NCBI RefSeq assembly: GCF_036370855.1
Contig: NC_088102.1
Coordinates: 43,747,835-43,811,834 of the forward strand
From: Dromaius novaehollandiae
Taxonomy: Eukaryota > Chordata > Aves > Casuariiformes > Dromaiidae
Direction of reading: 5' to 3'
DNA length: 64,000 nt
The notes under the pieces were generated by a model. The model was not told where the DNA came from. It did not search any database and was given only the letters and a program-made list of their open reading frames with translations. The position numbers were made by a program, and so were the translations under genes. This document shows, piece by piece, positions 12,589 to 27,700 of this stretch. Position 1 is the first letter of the stretch; every line of letters begins with the position of its first letter.

Positions 12589-15500
12589 CTTCTGTTGTTA
12601 CTCCCTCAGCATAATTCCCTTCCTTTCTTTTATATCTTTCAAGTTCAGTCTCAGGGAGTTTTACCTCCTCCGCTATTAACCCTTCCCATATTTAATATTT
12701 ATATCAGAATCAACCTTAATCAGGCAGGTGTTCTTTACTGGAGCAGTAAGCAGAGAATGCAGAAGGGAGCGAGCAGGAGGGAGAGGTGGCTGCTGAGCTG
12801 GTGTCTGTCCCAGTGACAGAAGAGTGAATAAAAAGGTAGAACATAGTAGGCATCAACAACTGGCTCCACCACCACTGCTGATTCAGGGCCTCATAAGAAA
12901 GCATTCAGCCCCAGAAGTGTTTTAACTTCTAGAGAATGGAATAAGATGGCACTTTGCACTTTTGCCCAAGGCTCTACCTACAGATTTTTGTTGACTTTTA
13001 CAGAGAGCCTCCAGCAAGCTTGCTCTGGACTGGCACTACACAGATGTGCTGAGAGAAGGACTGGCAATACCAGTACTTTGCAGAAATTCTTCCCTTCTCC
13101 CACCTCACCCCAAGTTAACTATAAGCAACAGTTTAAACTTCCCAAGGGGTTGATTTCCTTCAGAGCGTAACTCAATGCAGGACAAGATGATCCCTGGCAG
13201 GCAAATAACCCACACTTTACTACTGGCTCAGGTGTCACAGCACCAAGTGAGCAACTGCTTGTAACCCAAGCCTGCTGAAACACAATGCTGAATCACTCGA
13301 CTCCAACAAGTTAACATCTTCCAGGTACCTCTCTGTAAGGATACAAGGGGCACTGAAAACTCCCCACTGCTTCTGAAGGACTCTATCATGTTGCAGAGAA
13401 AAGCAACTGGCAGGAAACGAACTCAGGCTCTACACTGGCAAAGAAACTATTGCCAGAATTTACCCTTACTGACTACTCAATACTGCTACACATCACTTTA
13501 TTTTACAGTCTAAAATCTCATGCTCTGCATACAAATACTGAGTAGATCAGAGATGACAAGTCATTTCTCAGTCAACAGCCAACAATAAATTAAAAAAAGA
13601 CACTGTACACAAAAGTCCACAATAACTGATTTGCACCCACTGGAACTTGCAGAAGAGGACATTTATGTCCTTCATGTGTTCCTAGAGAAATCTATGAGCT
13701 GAAAGAAATAAAAAAACCCAAGTCACTTTACAGTTTACACTTACTTTCTCACTAACACTTTCTCACAGAATGAAAACAAGATCTGCCTTATTATGGAATG
13801 GGTTTCTGTATGCTTCACTTTCATTATACATTTCCTGTGCTAAAGTATTTTACGCTTTGGAAACCCTGGCACTGCAAGTCCTTGAAGCACATACAGAGGA
13901 TTATCACAAGCAACCTTTCAGAAGAACATAGCAGAAAGATGACATTATGGTCATAGTTATTCCAATCCCGTTAACTGGGCAAGCCGGCAAGTGTTTGAAA
14001 CAGACGGCAGAACGTAAGGAAGTGCTTTTCTCCCCAAAAAGGCTGCTCAGCAGAATGCACCACTACAACACAAATGCAGATGTCACTCAGACAGTTACAC
14101 TGTGTCACACAGGCAAGTATTAAACAAAGAACTGGAACATCTAGCAGAGTAAGCCTCAACTCCCACAGCTTCCTCCTCACCCAGCAATACTGTTCAGTCT
14201 TTTAAAAAGGCATGAGCTGATGTTAGTTCATGGCCTTATTATCAAGGGTGGCAACATATGCTTCTGCTACATGTATTTTATTTTACCAACCAGACTAACT
14301 ATACATATTAATGTTGTCTTCATAGCCACTGGGAGAAAAACTGGACATCAGCTATTTTGCTATTAATTAGTCAAAGACCAAAAATTTTTGGCTACCTGTG
14401 CCTTCACAGGCTCTTACCAGAATAAATATCTTGTTCACATGGATACAAGACAGACAGCAGCCATTAAAAACAGCTGGAGCAGCTGCTAATAATTGTCTCA
14501 ACCATGTCTCCAGAGAGAAGTCCTAAAAAACTAATACAGCAGCCTTCATGCTCATCTTCATCTGTAACATTCCTAATTTATCCAAAGGCACTGGCCCAAT
14601 TTACATACCCTTCTGTATGAAAGGAAAAGAGAAACAGAGTTGAAGCAATAGAGAGCAAAACATACCTTTCAAAGAAAACCACACTATGCACCTTGTCTCA
14701 AAAAGAAAAGAAAGAAAAAAAAGAGCTAGGAACAACTTTCTTATGAACCCCGTACAATGGCAATCATTTATTTATTAGAAAATCTGTTCAGTATGTACAT
14801 GCAAAGCAATGAAACACACTGCTGAATAACAGAACTAATTGGAAAACACAGATGTCTGCTTAAGCAGAGTCCAGCAGCCTCCAAGTTCAGGCTGTGTTCC
14901 AAAGAACAAGTCCCATGCCAAGTGGCGGGCACTTGGATTTCAACTGAACAAAACAAAGTACCTGCTTCTGGATACCAAAACCAGTTGTTCAATCTTTTTC
15001 ACATAAGCTGCCACATCCAGCGAACCATTTAATATGAAACAGGAAGTTAGGGGTGGACTGTGGTCCAGTTTCTTCTGAACATATACTTCCATTGCAGAAA
15101 CCACTATCAATAATACTCTCAGTTACTGATGAAGCAAACATGCTAAGTGTTAAACAAACAACAGGCTAGGTCAAATCCCCTCCTGAAGAAAACCTAGTCC
15201 ACAGTCAACACAGCAACGTGGCAGAGACGTATGAACGCCTGCAAAGTTGGGAAATGCCAAAGCTATTGCTTTACACCCATCAATTCAGGTCCAGCCTGCA
15301 TGCACCTTTACAATACAGCCGCATCTATGTGGTGCTTGGAAGCAGATGATGGAAGTCTCTGTGCACTGAGACAGCCTGACGCTGCACAGACACATCAGCT
15401 TGTGCCCATTCCCATGCAAACCAAGCTCTGCAGCCATCAGTTGGCCTGAGGACCAGAAGCATTCTGGTGCTTTTTAAATGGTTTTACATTCACAGCCTAA

Positions 15501-16105
15501 GTCCCATTAACAACCTTATTCTTCTGCAGAAGAGCTCTGCCCATGCCTGTTTACAGAATGTGCGTACCCTGAGTATAAAGCACAGGTACAACAAACAGTT
15601 ATGGGAACTCTACCTCCTCGTCTTGCAGAAGGAAGACCATGTGAAATGCATGGGGAAAGGAGGTGTGGGAAGAAAGACTAGTTGTGGATTAAGCCCTACA
15701 CGTTCTACAGAGCTCCTGAATGATGAGGACATGGATGCTCAGCTCTTCACAAGCAACTGAGCACATCAGCTTGTCGAATGCAGATCTTTAACACTCACAG
15801 ATCATCAAGGGGAGCTGCACCCTGAACGTATAAATTGGTAATAGTGCTAAAGAGTATGAAAGTGCCATAACACAAGAATCTCCACTTTGGAGACAAGAAT
15901 CCATGTTTTAGACATCCTCTCCCAAGTAAGAGAATTGCAGACTTCAGGTACAGCACTCAGTGCTACAGGAACCCCTAAAGTTGATCCTGAATTTAGAACA
16001 GATTATGGATGGTGCAAAGCCTGAGGCTATGTAATGAATAACGAGAAAACAATTTACGGAATAATTGCAAGCAGCATGCATCCTGCACAGGACTGAGTCT
16101 GCTTT

Positions 16106-16143
16106 CCCCCCCCCCCCCCCTCCTTGGGGGAGGGAGGGCAGGG
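16106..16143. repeat. C15 homopolymer followed by a plus-strand G-run cluster
   Basis: Fifteen C (16106-16120), then TCCTT, then GGGGGAGGGAGGGCAGGG at 16126-16143. The second part fits the four-tract G-quadruplex pattern on the plus strand. The C15 can also fold back on the G runs as a hairpin. Confidence 0.8.
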
Positions 16144-19100
16144 TAGAAGGGACATGATGCATGGGAACAACAACGTTAAATATGACCATATACCTAAAGA
16201 TTCAACTGTGAAGGTATTAATGCTTTTCTGGTGTTTAGTTTACTACAGTATCTGATACAGTGAGGTTCTAGCCTAGAACGAGGTCTCCTAGGTGCTATTT
16301 CAACACAAATAAGAATGTGCAAGGACACTGTGATAAAAACTGCACATACAGTCATAATTCTGATTACAGCACTTCACTATACATATATAATGAAATTGGA
16401 TACACCTAGAAGAGCACCAGAACAACACAGACATAACTGCCTTAAAGCCATGCACTGTCAGCACCTCACACAACCAGGACAAGCAGTATACTATGAAGGG
16501 CTCTGAAGCACTCCAGCAAGTCTGAACTCAGTACTGACTTGCTGCAAGCTGGAAACTGTCCTCTGCTGAGCTGCCCCACAGTGACAAAGAACAGAGTCTG
16601 TAGGATCAGTTATAGCTATACTTGGAGTATAGCCTTGGAGTGCTCCTGTAGCTTCTTTGTTCCTAGGCAACCAGTCTGATTCAAACAAGCTCCCTCCAAC
16701 ACTTCTGGCCATCATGGAGAAGAAATGCTCAGCTCTGAGTTCCTTTTTCTCTCCATCCCAACCAGTTTCGGCAGGCAGATCTAATAAGTTTGTTTAAACT
16801 TTTCCCCTCCTTCCACCCAGAAGCTGCTGCAGACCAGGTTGCTTTAAAGCTCACACCCCAAAAAAGTAGCTCACACCCCTCAGAAAAGTAGCTTAATGCC
16901 TTTCCATGAGATCTGGGGGTGAAAAAAATAGTAATAAAAAGAAAAGAGTTGAGGGGGAAATATCATGAGTCTCCAAAATCACAGTAAGGGCATGAAGCTC
17001 AAATCCTAAAGGGGGCTCATGAGAAGGTAGAAAAGTCTGGATCGGGCATGATCAGAGACATCAAATAGTTTAGGAGCTGAACCTATACAAGATCCAGTGC
17101 AAATTTAAGGTATTCCTGTAACCATTTTCATTTTCAAGCCCTAAGCTCTTCAATCTCACCAAAATTTTAATGCTCCTATTCCCAATGAAATGAGCTTTTT
17201 CCTCCTCAACACCTCAGTATGAGAAGTACAAATCCATCCGTACTGCAGCTCCACTGGGAAAACTTCACTGAAGTGAAATAAATACCTAAAGTTTGGCCCA
17301 ATTATTATATGTAAAACACTATTCCCTCCCCTTTCCAGGGCATCCCTCCCCCCAAACACAGAAGAGGCAGAATAGGAACTCTTGGCCAACACATTTCTGC
17401 TCTGCGGATGCCATGAGATTCTCATATAAACGCCAAATGGATGTACCACAGTGAATTGCATGGTACGCAGTCTGTTCTAGAGAAAATATTTAGTACATCT
17501 GGATTAAATATATGTTTACACACACACACAAGATTCCATAAGCCCTGGCTATTTCAAACCTCAAATTTCAACTAATCACACTTGTTGCAAGAAAGAGACC
17601 CATTTCCAGTCTGTCCTCCCACAGCTCAGTACAGGACTCAGATACAAGGAACAACAGACTTGCATCAGTTCCCACTGGAAGCTATATATTTGCACTTCTA
17701 AACATAGATAAAACCAGTCTATACACTAATAGTGATGGAGTGTAGCTAACAGGAACTAACCATTCCAAGAACTACATGCTAATACATGACTACAGGCTGA
17801 GTCAAACTAAAACAGTTAATTCTGTTGGAATTCAAGATGTACCTACTCCTATCTGCCCCTCTGTTAGGATTATGACCCCCATAATTCAGAGGCAGAAGCA
17901 AACATGCTAACTTCTCTGTTCCTGCAGGTCAGAGTCCAGTATCATACTGCAAACCCAGCTTTACTGGTGCTTTTAACAAATATGCCAAATGCGAACTCTT
18001 GCAGCTAAGGAGTCAGGTCACATTTGCTTCCACCACCTGTGCTACAGGGGCAGGGTAAAGAAGAGGCAAACAAGAATGGCTAGATCCAAGGCCATCAGAC
18101 GTTGCAACTCCAAGCCCAGGGATGGTCTCTCCACACCTTACTAAATTGGATAGGTCTGTAGCAATTTACATTGGAATGCAGTTAAAACACAAGAGGGCTG
18201 TTATTAATTTGTTAACAGAGTAAATCTAACTTTTAATATTCAGAACCTGAAGACTAGTGATCCTGTAAACTCAACCTGCCTTTCAGTTAAAGACAATTCT
18301 TTAGCATCTCCAATAACTAGCTTACAGGTTTGTCTCCACATCTCAAAGACAGACACTGGGTCCTGCTTCAGTAGCTCATTATTCTGCAAGATTCTTCTAT
18401 AAAACACCTCTAGTGTCTCTGCAGCAAACCTCAGTATTTTAATGGAGAGCAATGACATCTAGTGGCTTGTTAAGAATTTGCCTTGCTAAATTTCCAGCCC
18501 AATCATTTAGTTTTAGAAATAAGACAAAACACACAGCTCTCAGCATTTGTTAGCTGCTTCCAACTAGTTCTGAAATTCTCTACAAACTCTACCATAACAC
18601 ATACTCACCATTTCTCCCCCAACTCGCAGCATTTTCCCAGTCCCTGACTTGAAGCCTAAGAGAAGTAAGGTAGTAGGCACAAGTTTGCTTTAGATCTTAC
18701 CTGCATAACAGTTTCTTCAGAATAAATCTAGCATGTAAAGTTAAGCCAGTATAATTATTCTGGCCTAGCTTTGTAGTGGAATAGAGCTGGTCTCCCACCC
18801 ACCCTTTTGGTTATGTTGTTCTCCGATTACATTAAATTAAATGGTAGAGGTTATTCACACAGACAAGGCCTAAGGCCACATCATTCTGAACACTGATATA
18901 TAGTTTGTTCACAGGAAAAAGAAGCCATACCTGTGAAAGTGTTAACCCTGCTATGGAGGACTATGACTTCAAAAAGATTACAAGGAGAGATTACAAGGAG
19001 AGAAGATAAAAGTGCTATTCTGAAAGCAAACAAGATGAGATCTTGCAGATTGGATATATGGGAGAACAGTGTGCAGCTCACTTCCCTCTATCCCCCTTCC

Positions 19101-21741
19101 CCTCCCCCCCTTACCTTGTTTGGTGTGTGATATTCCAAAATTGCCACGAAGCACAGGTGAATGGATATCTGGTTATACGTACCTTTGGAGGCATTAATAC
19201 TCTCCACAGCCTTGACTAAAAATGACTAAGATTTTCAGTTAACAAAAGTGAGGAAGTGCGAAATTTGTGGTATATGCATCTGTTGCACAAGCCTACAGCC
19301 CTCAGAAAAACACTGCATACAGCTCATTAAGAAAAATCTAGTTTTGTTCCTCAAGACTTGAATCGGTAGGTTTTTGAGGTACTTTGTCCTATCACCCCAT
19401 CTCGGGCAAAGACTTCTGTTTTTAACTTACTTGCTGCGCTGCAGTTCCCACATACACACTCTTCTTCCAATATTGAGGACAAGCATATCTCCCTGGAAGG
19501 ATCTATAAGCAAATAACATTTCTCCTCTTCAGAGCACAATAAAAACATTTATCTAGTATTGTATAAATTGACTGTTCTGTAGCACTAGTAGGAAAAGAAT
19601 GGAGGGCTACAATAATTCTTATATACCAGGAAAAGCATGCTGCAAACATCCAAAAATAAAGAGATGGAACAAGTATTAAGAACCTCCTGAGGAAACAAAC
19701 TCCCTGCTTTAGGATGAGCTGCTACTCATATTTCTCTTAAAGGACAGAAAAACAGCTACTGGTTGTGGCTGAAACTGGTTTTGGCTGCTGTTGCTTTCTA
19801 ATGATATACACAACCTTAACCATCACACTGCTTGCATGAAAAGATGATTCATGAGTGGCCAGTTATAACAGGTTTAATGCTGAACTTCAAAAGACATCAC
19901 ACTTAGTTTTCATCACAAATTCTTCTGGTAGACACAATTTATTCAAAGCAAAAGGCTATCTAAAACCAAAGAAAGCTATGGTTTCTGGTATGGCATGTGG
20001 TTTCTGATAAGCCAGCAACAAGCACTAACAGGTGGTAGTAATAACAAAATCTATCCCATGGCTCCAACAGTGAAATGAGGATTTCAAAACATCAGATCTT
20101 CCTACTGTCAGCTCTGCATTTTAGTACTCATGTCATTTTACTTAAATAAAATTCATCCATTACAAGCTGAAGCCTTCAGTTAATGAAAACTCCCTGGAAC
20201 TCTGCATGGTTATCAAAATCCCTAGGCCAGCTCATTAAGGACACCAATTTACATTCCCTTTTAATGATGTAAAAACCCTTTTCTACAATCCTATCAACAG
20301 GGTAAGTGAGTAGTTGACCAAGACAGGTGATCAAGACAAGTGCATACAGATATGTCAAAGAACAGAAGAGATTTTTCAGAGGACAATATTTTGTCCTGGC
20401 TTAAAAACAAGAATAATTTTTTTCATTTAGATCATTCCATTCTTCTTCTAATTCCTACCATTGTGATTCAGCCTCAAACAGCAGAGCTTCATTAAAACTT
20501 TAGTTTCCTCACAAGTAAAACAAGGAACCTCTGCTAAGATGCTAGAGAAAACTTTGTTCCCCCATTCACAATAGTGATCACTGCTTTCTGGGAAGAATTT
20601 TCCAACTGAGAGCAACAGGCAGAAGCATTGACCTGTAGCCATCCAAAAGAATTATCAAATACAGTCATGAAGGCAAAAGCTGCTTGGTCACAAGGTACTG
20701 GCTTCAAATGGGAAGGCAAATTTAACATCAACAATCAACTAGCAAAACTTTTCTCTAACTTGAGAGAATCTATGACTATAGATTACTCTATTCTATGTTT
20801 AAGTGGAGCTTGAAGAGGACCAGAGCAGAATAATACAAATGGTCAGTCTAACATTCCTACTTGCAGAATATCAGTTGAAGCTTTACTAGTGCATTTATCA
20901 ATTTTGATTTTGGGCAAGGGTGAAACCAAGACCGACTACACAAAGACAGTCATAGGGGAAGTGGGAGGGATGTGTGAACCGGTTAGGAAGTATGCCAAAA
21001 ACAGTGAAGAGTCCCGTCAACAGTACAGGCTTGTCCTGAAAGCTTGTGGGAAACAAATTATACCCCTTGAATTGCAGGCAAATGACTTAACTGTATTATA
21101 AGATGCTCTGGCTTGAAAATTATACACATTCCTATATTACATTGTGTAGAAACATGTATTTGTGTAGCATGATGTTTACAAAACATATATGCAAGAGTAT
21201 TTCTCCTTTCATGTTCTCTCAGCGTACACAGTTATAGACTCTCAGCAAAAAGGAAACCAATCGCAATTCTAGCTTTGAAAGTGATGAATGAAGTCTACAC
21301 TAAGTATTCTTCGCTACCCTTCCCTTTAAGGTTGTCTTCATCAAAAGAAATACCACACAATGGGGAAGCAGTCCAGGTGAAAATAAACAGAAACACAGGC
21401 TGTTCCCAGTTCCTTCTGGGCAACAAGGCACTCCATTAACTTCATATTGAGAACCTCAGAAGAACAGCAAGTAGCAAACATCAGCTGGGGGTAGGGAGTG
21501 GGGGGAAGACTCCAGTAAGTTAGAGCTAATTAATTTTGAAGTTCTTAGGCAGCCATATCTATTGCTCCCCATTTTCAAGCCTAATTCACTGTGATCCTGG
21601 TAAAAAGACCATGATACTCTTTCTTTAATTCCACAGAAGCCATTTGTGTTCACACTTCTGGAGGTTACATCCCCACTACAAAAGCTTCACAGGTAGTGAA
21701 CAGAACTGCTCTGGTGTACCGGCACTCACGGATTTGGAAAG

Positions 21742-24700
21742 CTACAGCCAGCTTTGCATCTCCTCTTCGTACTTTTGGGGATCAATAAAAGGTTTGTCAA
21801 TGGACCGGATCATCAGCTCACCACAGTACACACATTCCGCTGCCACAATATCATCAATGTCAGCTTTGATCTGTTCCCGGCTCTGTTGCCCCTTCCCCAA
21901 GCTAGCAGTATCTGCATCCTTAGGACGATGATGGCTCTTGGAAGGCTGACTGGTGGCTGCCAGCTTCTTCTGAAGATCTTCAAGTTTTGCCTGTTTATAG
22001 GCAGGAAGGTTTGAAAAAACTGCTTGGAGGAGGCAGTCATAGTGAAACATGTGGCCACAAAGGAAAAGATAAAAGGGGCGGTTTAAAAGGGGAAAGTCAC
22101 AAGCAGCACATTTTTCCTGGGGTTCCACAGAGCCATACTTGTTTCTCATTTCCTGAATGTCCTCTCGGATTCTCTTGGCACTCTGTGTGGCTTCCTCCAT
22201 CTCCCTTTTCAGCTCCTCAATGTGCTTGTTGTAGTCCTCCAGAGAGTTACAGATTGCCTCCTTGAAATGGTCGATAGTGACAAAGTCTGGAAAGAAGGGC
22301 AGGACATCTTCAATCTTCAGCAGGGCACAGCTGGAGAGGCAGGCCATTGCCTTCTTGACATCCTTCTCTTCCTGAACAACATGGCGAGCAATCTTCAACC
22401 AGAGCTTCTTCCGGAGTTCCTCATCATCCTCAGGGAGATCTGCACAGGACTTGGCAAGATCAACATCCACCTGGAAGTTGAACAGACAAGGAAACTGAGT
22501 TAAGCTTCCCTCTTCATTTATTTCCCATTCAACTTCAAGGCCTGTTGTCCATTTGAGGAGACACGAGTAGAAAACTTCTATTGCTGTCTCACTGCCTAGG
22601 GCTGCACTACTGGCCTGCCACTTGTTTAAATGCCAAGCACTTTCTCTCCTGTCCACCAGTATTCCTCCAGCTAGAAGATTTATTTGCCACGCGGCAGAGA
22701 ACAAAGCCCAGCACTACATTACAGGCAAATCTGTGTTACTGTGTCTTTGCTGGCCGCACATTCTAGTGAAGAGACAGCAATATTAAGAGAAAAACTACAC
22801 TTCCCTGACAGTCAGAGTAAGCTGACAAAGGCATTCTCCTGTGATAACTACCCCAGCGAGGAATAGGAAGCAGTTAGAATCCTGAACAATAGCTACAGAA
22901 GTCTTACATAAACTCAACTACGTTAAAAGAATTTGGTGTTAGAGACAGAGCTTAAGACAGACAGAACTCTCCTTTCTATTCTCACCTTTCCACTCCCAAT
23001 TATGGCTTGTCACTCAGCTGTTCACTTAAAACAATTGTGGAAAAAAATAAAAAGGGAACTAAGTTAACAGATAGGTCTTTCTTCCTAGACTTAGTTGCAC
23101 AACTCCTATATTGACAAGCCTGTCCACATCCTCTCAGTGCTTGGTTGTTCAAGATAGCTTGAATCAGCTACATTCCTTTATGCCGTAGCATGCATGCACA
23201 CACACACACCTGCAAGGCAAGATCCACAGCCTCCTCATATAATTCCATCACTTTGTATATATGGACACAGGCACGATGGTGCCCATGTTCTGCACACAAG
23301 CGCAGTGCATACTTCAGGTCATAGTGGATCCTGTTTGGGTTGGTTCCTGCTTGCTCCAGATATGACAGCAGCGAGTCTGGCCGACACAAAGCGTAGAGAG
23401 ACAACAGATAGTTGTGAATCGCTTGCTGAGTTTCCTCCAACTGATAGACACAGAACTCCATATATCTAATGGCTTCATTGATCTGCTGGGTGCTGGCACT
23501 CTGGCTGTAGTTAACAAGGGCTGGAATGAGGTTCCTGGCATCCAGTCTTGAGCCCATAGAAATCCAAGCATCAACCACCTTCTTGGGAATATGCTGTATG
23601 AGGACTGGGGAGAACTTGTAAAACAGCTTCTCATCTCTGTGCCTGGACAGCACACTTAGGGCTTCATCATACTCATCATGCTGGCAGTGGTGAGCTACTA
23701 CTCGCTCATAGTCCTGCATGATGACTGCAAAGTATACCATGTGTTCTGTGTCCCCGTGGCTTGCCAGCAGCTCATAAATAGATGCACGGTTATTAAACAG
23801 ACAGTCTTTGTTTTTGGGGCTGCCCAGGAAGGTGCGAAACTTCTCCCGTGTATCCAAGTAGAGATTCCGCTTTGAGGGATCTCCTTCCAATATACCTAGC
23901 CAGTTCAGGTACAGCTCTGTTAACCACGTAGTCAGCAGAGTGGTCTGTGTCTTCTCAGAAGGCTTTAGGTTGCTTAGCTTCTTAATTAGGAACTCCATCA
24001 AGGCCTCCTCTTGCCTGGCTTCAATGAACTTAAGGGCAATTTCCTCAAAGTAGTTCTGCGTCAGTGCATAACATTTAGCACTGTCTAGGTACCTCTTGTT
24101 TTGGAAGCAGTGCTCTGCCTCTTTTGCCAGCACAATATCTAGGCACTCTGGACGGTCTTTACAATACTCTTTGGCTAAATCAAATTTGTTCATGTTCATA
24201 TACATCTTCCATACATCTCTAGATTCCCGCTGGACATGGTAGCGGAACACTACTTTCTCAGTGTGGATCCATATCTGCTGGACAGTGGGATCTTTGATCA
24301 TGCGTGTTAATGTGCCAAACTTCTCCAGGAACAAGTCTTGAAAAACAATTTGCCCATTCAGAGTGCATACAGCCTTCACCCCATCAGGCAGCAGCAACAG
24401 AAAGTGGAACTGGGTAAGTACAATGGAGATTGGCTTGTTCACAGTTATGTCTATATCAGAAGGATAAACCCAGACCCGTTCATCACTCAGAATTGAATCG
24501 GGACGGCTATAGTCCAACGTGCCATACAAGACACCATTTCCCATCATCCAGGCAAAAGAACGTGGGTTGGAGCGCAGTTTTGGGGTGTAGAAGGCTATTT
24601 CACTGAAGCCAAAGCTGGCTGGAAACTCCCGGAAGCTGGGCAAATGGTCAGCATGCATAGCAAATATGCAGCCAAAGCCTTGCTGCTCTGTCCCTTCAGG

Positions 24701-27700
24701 TACCTTGCCAACAAACTGGAAGAGTCGCTTTCGAGTGGTGGCTATAATAAAAAATTTTCCTTCTATCCCTCGTTCAATCTCCAAGCAGCAGACTGGGGCA
24801 GGTCCCGATTCCTCCTCCAGAGTGTAAACCTGTCGGAAGTACTGGTCAGGGTTAGTGCTGAAGAGGCTCCCCTCGCTGACAGAGATCTCAGCCTCATAGA
24901 TTTGCCCCTGGGCTGTCCCCACCAGAATAGGCCCAGTGTTGGTCTCTGAACCAAGAAATTTGTTCCAGCCCACGCTTTCAATCAAGTGGCCTTTCCACCG
25001 AGAGAGCGCTCGCACTTTCTGAACACTTCTGTTTAAGTAGAGGCATTCACTGGTGTTCAGAGCAATCAGGAGATGAGAGCCTGCCAACAGGAGAGGGGCA
25101 CAGGAAGAAGAAAACAAATTTAGATTGTACCTCCACAAGATAATTTCCTGAGGCTTCTCAGCCTCGTATTTGATAAGCATTGATACCAACATACTTAATC
25201 CAGGACTTCCCCAGGGATCTGCATTCATAAGAATGTGGAAGATTCCCATACTGGATAAGAACAGGGGTCCATATGCTACAAACTAAAATTAATAGTCCCA
25301 GATGCTCCAGTGAAAAGGCGTTCTTCTATTTCAAGAAATGCTCTAGAGAAACAATTCCCAGAGTTTTCTCCTATCCCTGGCAACTAGTGATACTAACGAT
25401 CAATCTTTCCATATTTTTGGTTTGTTTGTTTTTTCAAAATCAGTCTATACTACAGTGAGCTGCAGATGTTATACAGTCCTTTTAAAAATTCTGATACATA
25501 CATTCAGCACCAGGCAACTGCAAGGATTTCCTTTATTGGTTTTAGCAGCCTTGCTCAGAACAGCCTGATTGCATCAGCATTCATTTCAGACAGCTCCAAA
25601 GCAAAGATATACACATAACGAGCCAAAGTTTTTCTAACAGCATAGAGGCAAATCAGTAGGCAGAGCCCCTGGGCAATGGAGTCCAGCCCACAGAAGAACC
25701 ACCTGTCTGCCTTTTTTGTAGAACAGGCAAAGTACTCCTTCACCAGTGCTTGCTAGGCACATTTGATTGCATCTGCTGTGAAACACTGTCTGTAACTGTG
25801 TGTAGTCCATTGCCTCACCTGTGTGGTCCAAAAACATCTTGTAGACTTTGGCTTCATCTTTCCGTCCCAACTCTACCTGATTAGGTTCATCTGGTTTCCC
25901 AAGATCAATCCTGCAAAGAGGAGCCATGAAAGCATGCTATCAACAAACCTTCACGTAAGCATAATTTCTTACAGTTTTCCATATATGCAGGCTCATGGCT
26001 TCTTATCCAGTTTATAATCAGAAGTTCTCCAGTAACTTTGAAAAAAAAAAAAAAAAAAGCAAGGATAACATGCAATAACTTCAGGACACTGGCAGCATTA
26101 CCTGAGAAGAGTGTCTTTGCCAAGGCTCATACAGAGCTGGTTAGAGGAGACCACAAGGCTGTTAATTTTCTCTGGAGGAGCAAAATCAATCCTTTGTTTA
26201 TTAAATATTGGTGTTTCCTTTTCCAGTCGTGCATTCACATACCCTGGAGAAAAAAAATGTACACTTGAACCCTCCATACACAAACAAAAAACCCTGCATA
26301 CTACATCAAAATCTAACCTAGAAAGCAAGAGGGACCATCCCCTGGACTGACTTTTACCGAAAAGGGAGTGTGCTCCAGGGAACATGATGACTGAGAGCAG
26401 CACTCACATCAATGCATAGCAAAAAACAAAAGTAGTAATATGACTTACTGTCTCCCAACAGAACTGCAAGCTTGTCACAAGTATTAATTTGAAAGTGCAC
26501 AGACAGATTTGCAGGGGAACTGTCACGAACTGCATAAAAAGCTGAAGATAAGAGTTGAATCAGAAAGTAGTTTGTTTTCCTTGGCTGACAGTTTATTTGT
26601 TCAAGACAGGAAAGAAAGGACGGTTTTAAACAAGATACAAAGAGGGCCCTGATTTGGCACTCCCATACAAGCTACTCCAAAGACCACTGTGGCATTAACT
26701 GAAATATACTTCTCTCTTATTCTGTGTTAGAATTGAATGAGTTACCATACTTCACATCCACCGTTCACAAGCTAAAGTTGTTTTTAAAGCACCCATATAT
26801 ATATATATTTTTGAAATATATCTATACAGTAGATTTCACTGCAGATAGAAGAGTCCATTGGATTATTTGCTGCAGAGAACACAGCTGGAGGCCACAGTAT
26901 CACTATACACTGTTTTACCAGCCATAACATTATCCTAACTGCAACTTTACAGTTGTTCCTGGAGGGCACACAAGCCACATATTAGAGCCAAAACAAGACC
27001 AAAGCCCAGTGATCTCTGAATCAGTGCTCAAATTTTTGGCATAAACTGCTCCCTGAAAGCCAAAATTCGTTCAAACTGCTTTGCTGTTTCACAGCAAATC
27101 CAAACCTGAAGCCAGACTAACCTTGTCCTTGGATCCTTTGGTAAATCATACCTGAATTCTGAGAAACACCTGATTAAGTTAAGGTTAGAGTAGAGGGTTG
27201 AAATTTGACAACACATGGCCACTTTGTGGGATATATGTTGTGTTTTAAGGCTGACAAAGCAAAACTTTAGTGAACTCAAGATGGGAGTGAATACAACCAG
27301 AATAGGTTAACTCATGCCAATGATTAAGTAAGTATTCAGCTAGTTGGTTTAGTCCCAGGAGGCATGTTGAGAGAGTACTTATTAAGGAGATAGAGATGGG
27401 AAAGGCAGAGAATGGACAAGGAGGTCTGACTTGAGAGAAGTAACATAATTCTGCAGAAATATATTAAGAAAAAAACCCCCACTAGAATCCTACTGCTTTA
27501 AAAACCTGTTACGATCTTCAGTGCAGATGGGCAAACCACAAGAAGCAGTCCAAACTAAGACTAGTTCCTTTGCTACAGAGCACATGTAAAGGCCCCAGCC
27601 AGAAGCAAGCAGGCAACAAACCTGGAAGGTTTACCACTGATCAACCTTTAATACCATGTGGCAGGACAGAGGAGCAGTATGACAGATTTAGTTTTCATTG

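Larger units (their letters stand above)
2645..21741. other. Gene-free stretch downstream of VPS18
   Basis: About 19 kb with no reading frame or splice structure I can support on either strand. It includes the VPS18 3' UTR at its right end; an ATTAAA on the minus strand at 21624-21629, about 115 nucleotides past the stop, is the nearest possible polyadenylation signal but is weak evidence. Other visible features are the G-rich tract at 4923-4942, an AT microsatellite at 12489-12588 and a C15 plus G-run block at 16106-16143. A 13-bp unit is duplicated at 18976-19001. By synteny with human, DLL4 should lie beyond the left edge on the minus strand, so this would be its upstream side. That is inference. 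Confidence 0.6.

Noticed and set aside
1-21741. DLL4 exons
   Set aside because: Expected on this side by synteny, but I saw no DSL or EGF-type coding segment. It should lie beyond the left edge.
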